NCBI GenBank assembly: GCA_003524335.1
Contig: DQHV01000371.1
Location: 320 to 7,240 of the forward strand
Direction of reading: 5' to 3'
From: Candidatus Aminicenantota bacterium
GTDB taxonomy: Bacteria > Acidobacteriota > Aminicenantia > Aminicenantales > UBA8522
DNA: 6,921 nucleotides
Part shown: positions 1-5,778 of the stretch, in pieces
Layout: each line of letters starts with the position of its first letter
How positions within the stretch are numbered: the stretch's first letter is position 1
The notes under the pieces: model-generated
What the model was told of the DNA's origin: nothing
Database searches by the model: none
The model's input: the letters and a program-made list of their open reading frames with translations, nothing else
Program-made: the position numbers and the translations under genes

Positions 1-1
1 G

Positions 2-52
2 CTCTTCCAAGAGTACCGTGAAAAAGGAGCTCTGCGTCCGTCGCCAAGGTGA
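2..52 (+). CDS. 3' end of an upstream gene, product unknown (partial)
   Basis: An open frame enters from the left edge and ends at TGA 50-52, giving the tail LFQEYREKGALRPSPR. The next gene starts 37 bases later on the same strand with its own strong ribosome binding site, so the two are probably co-transcribed. The short helical tail rich in Glu/Arg followed by a disordered basic end looks like a normal protein C-terminus. It is too short to assign a family. Sphingolipid-type synthases often sit beside NAD-dependent epimerase/reductase, acyl-CoA ligase or acyl carrier genes, but nothing in these 16 residues lets me choose among them. Confidence 0.45.
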   Translation, partial: LFQEYREKGALRPSPR

Positions 53-75
53 CGCGCCAGACCCGTCGCTAGAAA

Positions 76-83
76 GGAAGGAG
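76..83 (+). promoter_or_regulatory. Strong ribosome binding site that fixes the start of the PLP enzyme
   Basis: GGAAGGAG lies 6 bases upstream of ATG 90. This selects ATG 90 over the in-frame GTG at 18. The GTG start would add 24 residues with no family resemblance and would overlap the end of the upstream reading frame. Confidence 0.8.
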
Positions 84-89
84 ATAAAG

Positions 90-1322
90 ATGGACCTTTT
101 CGAGAAATGCATCGGCTTCTACTCAGACCCAGAATGCGCCCAGAAATACGGCTATCCGACTAACCCCCGGACCGCCCAAAGTCTGGGCCTTTATCCGTAT
201 TTCATCCCGATCGAGCAGGCGGAGGGACCGGAGGCCGTCATCAAAGGGAAGACATTCATCATGATCGGCTCGAACAATTATCTCGGCCTGACTATCCATC
301 CGCGGGTCAAGGAGGCGGCCATCGAAGCCGTCCGCAAATATGGGACAAGCTGCACGGGATCCCGATTCCTCAACGGCACGCTGGAAATGCATTTGGAACT
401 CGAAGAGAGGTTGGCGAAGTTCGTTGGGCAGGAAGCGGCCCTCGTTTACAGCACCGGCTTCCAGGTCAACCTGGGCACGATCCCGGCGATCGTCGACCGG
501 GGAGATATCATCATCACCGACAAAGAAGTCCATGCGAGCATCGTCGACGGCGTCCGCCAGGCCAAGGTCCAGAAAAACGTCCACCCCCGTCATTATCGAC
601 ACAACGAACCGGCCGACCTGGAGAAAATACTAAAATCCTGCCCAGCCGAACCGGCAAAACTGGTCATCGTCGATGGGGTGTTCAGCATGGGGGGGGATAT
701 CGCTCCCCTGCCCGATATTATCCCCCTTTGCCGGGCCTACGGAGCGCGGCTCATGGTCGACGACGCGCATTCCCTGGGAGTCCTCGGGGGCGGCCGCGGC
801 ACGGCCCATCACTTCGACTGCGTAAAGGATGTGGACCTTGTCATGGGGACGTTCAGTAAGTCATTCGCGTCCGTCGGGGGGTTTATCGCCGGGCCCAAGG
901 AGGCCATCCATTGGATCCAGCATTTTTCCCGGCCCTTCATTTTCAGCGCCAGCCTGCCGCCGGCGAACGTCGCCACGGTCCTCGCCTGCCTGGATGTGCT
1001 GGGGCAGGAGCCTGAACGGGTCCAAAGACTCACTCAGGTCGGCGAGACAATGAGGACCGAACTCAGGGCCATGGGATACAATATCGGCCCCACCCAGACC
1101 CCGATCATCCCCATGGTCATAGGCGACCAATTCAGCACGATCAGGGCCTGGAAGATCCTGTTCGATGCGGGGATATACACGAATGTAGCCCTGCCTCCAG
1201 CCGTCCCGCCCAATTTTGCCCTTCTTCGGACGAGCTATATGGCCACCCACACCGACGCCCACCTGGATAAGATCTTAAAGACCTTTAGAGAGGTCAAGGA
1301 CGAGCTCCACTTGGCCACCTGA
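90..1322 (+). CDS. Serine palmitoyltransferase-like alpha-oxoamine synthase (PLP-dependent)
   Basis: A 410-residue class II aminotransferase-fold enzyme of the alpha-oxoamine synthase family (SPT, KBL, BioF, HemA). These enzymes condense an amino acid with an acyl-CoA or acyl-ACP thioester, with loss of CO2. Visible active-site elements are His148 in KEVHAS (ring stacking), Asp224 and His227 in VDDAHSLG, Lys257 in GTFSKSFASVGG (PLP Schiff base) and Arg380 in LLRTSYMATHT (substrate carboxylate). The DAHSLGVLG wording, the SFASVGGFIAG stretch and the C-terminal RTSYMATHT block resemble bacterial serine palmitoyltransferases more than BioF (AHGTG) or KBL (SHAVG). The likely reaction is therefore L-serine plus a long acyl thioester to 3-ketosphinganine, the first step of sphingolipid synthesis, in the cytoplasm. 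The length is normal and there is no signal peptide. It probably shares a transcript with the gene ending at 52. Family assignment is firm; serine/palmitoyl specificity is inference, and another amino acid or acyl donor is possible. Confidence 0.85.
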   Translation: MDLFEKCIGFYSDPECAQKYGYPTNPRTAQSLGLYPYFIPIEQAEGPEAVIKGKTFIMIGSNNYLGLTIHPRVKEAAIEAVRKYGTSCTGSRFLNGTLEMHLELEERLAKFVGQEAALVYSTGFQVNLGTIPAIVDRGDIIITDKEVHASIVDGVRQAKVQKNVHPRHYRHNEPADLEKILKSCPAEPAKLVIVDGVFSMGGDIAPLPDIIPLCRAYGARLMVDDAHSLGVLGGGRGTAHHFDCVKDVDLVMGTFSKSFASVGGFIAGPKEAIHWIQHFSRPFIFSASLPPANVATVLACLDVLGQEPERVQRLTQVGETMRTELRAMGYNIGPTQTPIIPMVIGDQFSTIRAWKILFDAGIYTNVALPPAVPPNFALLRTSYMATHTDAHLDKILKTFREVKDELHLAT

Positions 1323-1327
1323 GCGGC

Positions 1328-1432
1328 CTCTACCGCTGGCACATCCTGGACCCGGTGAGGTTCGAGAAGGACCTGAAAGTCACGATCCAGGGCTTGGGAC
1401 GGAGGACCGAGGGACGCTACCTGCTCGCGTGA
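1328..1432 (+). pseudogene. Relic of a DUF2961/GH172-like gene
   Basis: Immediately after the PLP enzyme, in a different frame, about 34 codons read as LYRWHILDPVRFEKDL followed by KVTIQGLGRRTEGRYLLA and TGA 1430-1432. From memory this matches a conserved block of DUF2961 (glycoside hydrolase family 172) proteins, with a pattern like YRfHipDPirFekdlrvTiqalG. No start codon with a ribosome binding site precedes it, and no continuation of the family is found after the stop in any frame. I read it as a deletion remnant of a once full-length gene of several hundred codons. The alternative is a chance resemblance, but the length of the match makes that less likely. It suggests the genome carries or carried intact DUF2961 paralogues. 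Confidence 0.55.
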
Positions 1433-1466
1433 ACAAAGCTTGGGAGGCCGAAAAACCCGTCAGGCG

Positions 1467-1495
1467 TTGACGTCGGCGGGATTTCAGGCTAGAAT
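1467..1495 (+). promoter_or_regulatory. Sigma70-type promoter for the leader ORF and SecA-like gene
   Basis: TTGACG (1467-1472) and TAGAAT (1490-1495) are separated by exactly 17 bases, each one mismatch from consensus, with an A-run at 1451-1455 upstream. The expected transcription start is about 1501-1503. That places the leader ORF start 14-16 bases into the RNA, with its AAGGA (1501-1505) at or near the 5' end. If the start site is right, translation of the leader would depend on a very short 5' UTR. Confidence 0.6.
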
Positions 1496-1516
1496 GAAAA
1501 AAGGAACATAAGCGGA

Positions 1517-1732
1517 ATGAACTTCAAAACACAGGGCGGGGCCGGACCGTACTCTCTTCCACTCCTATTGGCCGCCATTTCGATCTCCGCCTTCTTCCCG
1601 CTTCTGTTTGTCGTGCTTCCCGCTGTTTTCGCTCACCTCTTCCTTGTCCTCTTCCGGCCGAGGCCCATTGAAGATCTTCGCCTCCCCTTCTGTCTCTTAG
1701 CGCCGCCCTCCCTCCGCAGCCCGCCGTTCTGA
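1517..1732 (+). CDS. Hydrophobic 71-aa leader peptide, candidate arrest/secretion monitor
   Basis: I do not recognise this as a known family. The ORF begins at ATG 1517, 11 bases after AAGGA (1501-1505) and directly downstream of a good promoter. The product has a short N-terminus with one lysine (Lys4), a long hydrophobic stretch from about residue 14 to 46 (one long or two short membrane segments, with Pro28 and Pro35 inside it), then RPRP at 47-50 and a proline-rich tail CLLAPPSLRSPPF to residue 71. It ends 57 bases before the SecA-like gene on the same strand. The stop codon abuts an anti-Shine-Dalgarno for that gene. A membrane-targeted N-terminal part, a proline-rich end and SD masking of a secA-type gene is the organisation known from SecM and related arrest peptides. 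The role as a monitor is inference. The alternative is a non-coding pyrimidine-rich leader in which the reading frame is accidental. Confidence 0.42.
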   Translation: MNFKTQGGAGPYSLPLLLAAISISAFFPLLFVVLPAVFAHLFLVLFRPRPIEDLRLPFCLLAPPSLRSPPF

Positions 1733-1733
1733 C

Positions 1734-1783
1734 CTCCTCCTATCCCACCGCCTGGATAATTCACGATTTCCCTTGAGGAGGAG
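1734..1783 (+). promoter_or_regulatory. Hairpin masking the Shine-Dalgarno of the SecA-like gene
   Basis: CTCCTCCT (1734-1741) is a perfect 8-base complement to AGGAGGAG (1776-1783), the ribosome binding site of the SecA-like gene. Inside the loop a second small hairpin can form, ATCC (1742-1745) with GGAT (1754-1757). The left arm begins two bases after the leader stop codon. A ribosome with the last leader codon in its P site would reach to roughly 1743 and melt the outer stem. The pairing is read directly from sequence; folding in vivo and regulation are inferred. Confidence 0.5.
1775..1783 (+). promoter_or_regulatory. Ribosome binding site of the SecA-like gene
   Basis: GAGGAGGAG sits 6 bases upstream of ATG 1790 and sets the start codon. 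It is strong in primary sequence but also forms the right arm of the proposed masking stem. Confidence 0.8.
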
Positions 1784-1789
1784 ACTCTG

Positions 1790-4279
1790 ATGAGCAAAAA
1801 TGATATGCCGGATAATTCCAAAGAACTCTCAAGCATAAAGAATAAGCCCGGCCTGGCCATAAGACTCCGGGCCGCTTTCAACAGAGCCCGCGGCCTTCCC
1901 ATCGAGATCGACCTGAGCGCCCACTGGAGGACGGTCGGCCAAATCCACGTTTTCCAAAGGCAGAACGCCCTCCCCCAGACGTCCGACGCCGAGCTGGGCA
2001 CCCTGTCGCAGAAGCTCCGCGCTCGGGTGGCATCGGAGCCTCAGCCCGAAAAAGCTGCGGTCGAGGCCTTCGCGCTCGTTTATGAGGCATGCAGCCGGGC
2101 CGTCGGGCTCGTCCCCCATGATGTCCAGATGATCGCGGGGGTGGCGATGCTGGAGCGGAAAATCGCCGAACTCCCCACCGGTGAGGGCAAGACCCTGGCG
2201 GCGGTATTCCCCGCCTATCTCCAGGCCCTATCGGGCCGGGGGGTTCACATCTTGACGTTCAACGATTATTTGGCCCGGCGGGACGCCGCTTGGATGGGAC
2301 CGATCTACCGACTCCTGGGACTCAGCGTCGGGTTTGTCCAGGAAGGCATGAGCAAGTCCGAAAAGCGGAACGCCTATGCCTGTGATATTACCTACGCAAC
2401 GGCGAAGGAAGCCGGGTTCGATTTCCTCCGCGACCGAGTCGCCCATGAGACAGACGATCTCGTCCACCGGCCTTTCCATATGGCCCTGGTGGACGAGGCG
2501 GATTCGATTCTCGTCGATGAGGCCCGGATCCCGCTGGTCATCTCAGGAGCGGCTGGTGAGCTCAGCGCGGACGCCGAACGCCTCGCTCCTCTGGTCCGCC
2601 GGCTGGTCCCTGCCCGGGATTATGAAACGGACGAAGAACGGAGAAACGTCTTTCCCACGGACGCCGGCCTGGAAAAGCTGGAGGAGGCCCTCGGCTGCGG
2701 AAATCTCTACTCTGCTCAAAACGAGCAGCTCCTGGCCGCTGTTCATTGCGCCCTCCACGCCGAAGCCCTCCTCAAGCGCGACATCGACTACATCGTCAGG
2801 GACGGACGTATCGAGATCGTGGACGAATTCACCGGAAGGATCATGGAGAAACGCCATTGGCCGGACGGTCTCCAGGCCGCCGTCGAGGCCAAGGAGAACG
2901 TCTTCCGCAGATCCGAGGGACGCGTCCTCGGCTCGATCACTCTCCAGCATTATTTCCGGCTCTATCCCAAGCTGTGCGGGATGACGGCTACAGCTGAATC
3001 CTCCGCCGCGGAGCTCGAGGAATTCTACGGCCTGAATGTCACCGTCATACTGCCCCACCGGCCTTGCCTTCGAGTCGATCATCCGGATCTCGTTTTCACC
3101 CACAAGGACGCGAAAACGCGTGCCCTGATCCGGGAGATTGCGGATGTCCATGCTGCGGGACGTCCTGTCTTGGTCGGAACGCTGAGCGTCCGCGAGTCGG
3201 AAGAGCTGGCGGCGGCCTTGAGGGAATCGGGCGTCCGCCTGGAGGTCCTCAATGCCAGGAATGACGAGCTCGAGGCCAAAATCATTGCTGAGGCCGGCCG
3301 GCTCGGTGCTGTCACGATCTCGACGAACATGGCCGGCCGGGGCACGGACATCCGGCTCGGCGGCGGGAATGAGGCGGAACGGGAAGAGGTTGCCGCCCTG
3401 GGCGGGCTGTACGTGATCGGTACCAACAGGCACGAGAGTCTGCGCATCGACCGCCAGCTCCGGGGCCGTTCCGGCCGCCAGGGCGATCCAGGGTCATCCC
3501 GCTTCTTCATCAGCCTGGAGGACGAGATCTTCGAGCGCTACGGGCTGCGGACCAGGTTTTTCACCCGCTACCGCCTCGATAAGCAGGACAAGGAAGTGGA
3601 CGATCCGGTCATCCGGAGGGACATCGTCCACGCCCAAAAGGTGATCGAGGGCCAGAATTTCGACATCCGGAAGACCCTCCGGTCGTATTCCGAGTTCATC
3701 GAAACCCAGCGAAAGATCGTCCAGAAAGAAAGGGAGAGAATCCTGCGTTCTGGCGATCTGACCTGGGAAACAAAACGGCTCCCGCCGACACTCCGGACCA
3801 GGGGAATCGCCCGGTTCGGCCCCCAAGATTGGGAAGAAATCCTGAGGCAGGTCAGACTCTTTCACCTGGACCGCTTCTGGGCCGACCACTTGGCCTTTCT
3901 CGGTGATGTCCGGGAGAGCATCCATATCGTCAGCCTGGGGGGAAAGGAGCCGTTGCATGAGTTCCAGAGAAGTGCAACCGACGCCTTTGCCGAGATGGAA
4001 AAGAGGTCCGCTAGAGTGATCATCAAGACTCTGAGAGATCTAGTTAAAAAGCAGGGACCCGTTGACTTATCCGACGAAGGGCTCAAGGGTCCTGCATCCA
4101 CCTGGACGTATCTGGTCAACGAAGAGCAGTTCGGCTGGGGCGTTGAGCTTCTCAAGGGGAAAAATCTCGGTTTCGCCGTCGGCGCAGCGGCTTTCTGGGG
4201 ACCGCTCTTCGTCTTCACACTCCTGATGAAGCGGCTGCGCCGTCGGAAAAAAAGGGCCATGGCGCAAACCAGGGATTGA
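1790..4279 (+). CDS. Divergent SecA (SecA2-like) translocase ATPase with C-terminal membrane segment
   Basis: An 829-residue SecA-family DEAD-type motor that would use ATP to push unfolded proteins through a SecY channel at the inner membrane. Motifs in order: Q-motif region DVQMIAG just before Walker A, TGEGKT 130-135, TFNDYLARRDAAWMGP after it, VDEADSILVDEARIP (DEAD 235-238), CGMTATA before the second motor domain, NMAGRGTD 513-520, and RQLRGRSGRQGDPGSS from 555. All catalytic residues look intact, so the motor should be active. Three departures from housekeeping SecA are visible. Only about 40 residues separate the scaffold helix (IL 651-652) from LDRFW (693-697), so the helical wing domain seems absent, as in mycobacterial SecA2. 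The two-helix finger tip has Leu716 where E. coli has Tyr794. The C-terminal zinc/SecB-binding cysteine motif is missing and is replaced by a hydrophobic segment (about 793-813) and the basic tail RLRRRKKR. I infer an accessory translocase for special cargo, or possibly the only SecA of an unusual lineage. Its translation may be controlled by the upstream leader ORF. Confidence 0.9.
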   Translation: MSKNDMPDNSKELSSIKNKPGLAIRLRAAFNRARGLPIEIDLSAHWRTVGQIHVFQRQNALPQTSDAELGTLSQKLRARVASEPQPEKAAVEAFALVYEACSRAVGLVPHDVQMIAGVAMLERKIAELPTGEGKTLAAVFPAYLQALSGRGVHILTFNDYLARRDAAWMGPIYRLLGLSVGFVQEGMSKSEKRNAYACDITYATAKEAGFDFLRDRVAHETDDLVHRPFHMALVDEADSILVDEARIPLVISGAAGELSADAERLAPLVRRLVPARDYETDEERRNVFPTDAGLEKLEEALGCGNLYSAQNEQLLAAVHCALHAEALLKRDIDYIVRDGRIEIVDEFTGRIMEKRHWPDGLQAAVEAKENVFRRSEGRVLGSITLQHYFRLYPKLCGMTATAESSAAELEEFYGLNVTVILPHRPCLRVDHPDLVFTHKDAKTRALIREIADVHAAGRPVLVGTLSVRESEELAAALRESGVRLEVLNARNDELEAKIIAEAGRLGAVTISTNMAGRGTDIRLGGGNEAEREEVAALGGLYVIGTNRHESLRIDRQLRGRSGRQGDPGSSRFFISLEDEIFERYGLRTRFFTRYRLDKQDKEVDDPVIRRDIVHAQKVIEGQNFDIRKTLRSYSEFIETQRKIVQKERERILRSGDLTWETKRLPPTLRTRGIARFGPQDWEEILRQVRLFHLDRFWADHLAFLGDVRESIHIVSLGGKEPLHEFQRSATDAFAEMEKRSARVIIKTLRDLVKKQGPVDLSDEGLKGPASTWTYLVNEEQFGWGVELLKGKNLGFAVGAAAFWGPLFVFTLLMKRLRRRKKRAMAQTRD

Positions 4280-4334
4280 CTTTGTCGCTGAAGGAGAAGC
4301 CGTTACCGGAAGGTCGTGGCGTTGGCCGCTCACA

Positions 4335-4353
4335 GCTTTGTTGAAGCCTTTTT
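4335..4353 (+). terminator. Weak possible terminator after the SecA-like gene
   Basis: GCTT (4335-4338) and AAGC (4344-4347) form a 4-base stem with loop TGTTG, followed after one C by five T (4349-4353). The stem is short, so this is only a possible intrinsic terminator for the plus-strand transcript. Confidence 0.22.
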
Positions 4354-4385
4354 CGCGACTGATGCCGATTCGCCCATTAGACCAT

Positions 4386-4416
4386 TAAGCCCGGAGTTCG
4401 AGAAGCAGGGGGCTTA
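4386..4416. terminator. Inverted repeat between convergent genes, possible terminator or RNA stop structure
   Basis: TAAGCCC (4386-4392) and GGGCTTA (4410-4416) are perfect 7-base inverted repeats with a 17-base loop, lying 24 bases beyond the end of pmbA. No U-run follows on either strand, so if it ends transcription it is not a classical intrinsic terminator. The rest of the 160-base gap 4280-4439 shows no convincing gene. Confidence 0.3.
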
Positions 4417-4439
4417 GGCCTCGGTTAGGGCTCCCTCCG

Positions 4440-5762
4440 CTAGATGCCGGAGACGACGACGTCCTTGAACACCAGGCTGGGGAACCTCTGGCTGGAGTAG
4501 AGATAGGGGTCGTTGGCGACCTCGACGAGTCGCGGCCAGATCTTGAGGTGGTTGTCGGCGATGTTCATCTCCGAGACGGCCTGGACGGGAACGCCGTTTT
4601 CGAACAGCTGCCCGCTGATGCCGATCGAAGTGTCGCCTGTTGTCGAGTTCGAATTCCCTCCGATGAATCCGGTGATCAGGATCCCCCGGGCCAGGTCTTT
4701 CATGATATCGGCGACCGAGCGCTTCCCGGGCGGGATGATCAGGGTTGACGGGCTTCCGGTCGTCGGCTCCCAGCCCAGTTTCCGGCTGTAATACCAATCG
4801 ACGTAGAACTCCTTGAGGACGCCCGCATCGATCATGACCCGCTTCTTGCCGGCGAACCCGTCGTTGTCGAACAGTCGGCTCCCCAGCGCTCCCTTGATGA
4901 AGGGATCGTCGATGAGGGTGAGTTTATCGCTCGCCACTTTCTGGCCTTTTTTGTCGGCGAGGAAGCTCTGCTTCTGCTGGATGCCCCGGCCGAACATGGC
5001 CTGGAGGAAGCCGCCTCCGAATCGGGCCACGACCCTGTTTTCGATGATGACCGGGAGCGTTTCCGTCTTGAGTTTCTTAGCGCCGAACAGGGCCAGGGTC
5101 CGCCGGGCCGCGTCCATTCCGATCATCTCGGGCTTGGGCAGAGCCTTGCGCCGGAAGGACACGGCGACGCCATATTCGGCGGGGCGGCGGTCTCCCTCAT
5201 CCTTGCCTGTCATCTCGGCGCTGCCCACGAAATAAGTGGATTCCGAATAGCCGTCGAAGCCGTTGCTCGTCATCAGGAGCGATTCGCCGTAGCCGTCGGT
5301 CGATCCGGCCGTGACCGAGATGACCTTGTCCCCACCCTTGGCCAGGCAGGCCTCCTCGATCGCCTTGACGAAGGCATGCCGCTCGTCCGGAGACAACGTC
5401 TTGTAGTCGGGATCGACCTGGCCCAGGTCGATGTCCTGACGGCCCTGGTAGTATTTCGGGTCGGGGAGACTCCGGAAGGGATCTTCGGCCAGGAGCCTGG
5501 TCTGGGCGACGGCCCGGCCGATGAAGTCCTTGAGGGCGTCCTTTCTCAGGTCCGAGGTGTTCATGCTCGAATAGCGGCCATCGACGAAGATCTCGAGGGA
5601 GAGCGCTTTCGTCGAGGCTTCCTTGATATTCTCAGGCTTGCGCTCCCGGTAGCTGATTTCAACGGTCCGCTCGGTGTCGATCCCGATCCGGCAGGCGGCC
5701 GCTCCGGCCGCCTTAGCCGTCTGGATCCCCGACTCTGCGAGGTTATACAACTCCTGCTTCAT
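4440..5762 (-). CDS. pmbA: PmbA/TldE-family subunit of the TldD/TldE metalloprotease
   Basis: A 440-residue protein close to the usual PmbA/TldE length (about 450). The N-terminal part carries the family signature around ISYRERKPENIKEA, followed by FVDGRYSSMNTSDLRKDAL. The C-terminal half contains GGNSNSTTGD (368-377), then the ENGVPVQAVSEMNIADN stretch and VANDPYLYS typical of the family. There is no HExxxH, as expected: TldE is the non-catalytic partner that pairs with the zinc subunit TldD and helps form the proteolytic chamber. In Escherichia coli the pair matures microcin B17 and degrades the antitoxin CcdA; in most bacteria the substrate is unknown. The protein has no signal peptide and should be cytoplasmic. 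It starts 16 bases after the tldD stop codon, in the same operon, and its ribosome binding site lies in that gap. It converges with the SecA-like gene. Assignment is firm; substrate is not inferable here. Confidence 0.93.
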   Translation of the reverse strand: MKQELYNLAESGIQTAKAAGAAACRIGIDTERTVEISYRERKPENIKEASTKALSLEIFVDGRYSSMNTSDLRKDALKDFIGRAVAQTRLLAEDPFRSLPDPKYYQGRQDIDLGQVDPDYKTLSPDERHAFVKAIEEACLAKGGDKVISVTAGSTDGYGESLLMTSNGFDGYSESTYFVGSAEMTGKDEGDRRPAEYGVAVSFRRKALPKPEMIGMDAARRTLALFGAKKLKTETLPVIIENRVVARFGGGFLQAMFGRGIQQKQSFLADKKGQKVASDKLTLIDDPFIKGALGSRLFDNDGFAGKKRVMIDAGVLKEFYVDWYYSRKLGWEPTTGSPSTLIIPPGKRSVADIMKDLARGILITGFIGGNSNSTTGDTSIGISGQLFENGVPVQAVSEMNIADNHLKIWPRLVEVANDPYLYSSQRFPSLVFKDVVVSGI

Positions 5763-5769
5763 CGTCCTT

Positions 5770-5776
5770 CTCCTTT
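5770..5776 (-). promoter_or_regulatory. Ribosome binding site of pmbA
   Basis: On the minus strand AAAGGAG lies 7 bases before the ATG ending at 5762. It falls inside the 16-base gap after the tldD stop, so pmbA has its own initiation site within the operon. Confidence 0.75.
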
Positions 5777-5778
5777 CT

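Noticed and set aside
18..89. GTG 18 as an alternative start of the PLP enzyme
   Set aside because: It has no suitably spaced ribosome binding site, overlaps the upstream gene tail and adds residues unlike the family; ATG 90 has a strong site.
1458..1472. CGTCA-GGCGT-TGACG hairpin after the relic gene as a terminator
   Set aside because: The stem is 5 bases, no T-run follows, and its right arm is the -35 box TTGACG. It is better explained as part of the promoter.
2543..3433. Long antisense open frame of 296 codons within the SecA-like gene
   Set aside because: It lies opposite a fully conserved SecA motor region in a GC-rich sequence, has no recognisable domain and no ribosome binding evidence; it is a shadow of the real gene.
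4316..4417. Plus-strand 33-codon frame GTG 4316 to TAG 4417 in the convergent gap, a possible small peptide near the TldD/PmbA protease
   Set aside because: Its AAGGAG lies about 19 bases before the GTG, no precursor-like core is visible, and it sits on the opposite strand to the protease operon. Nothing supports translation.
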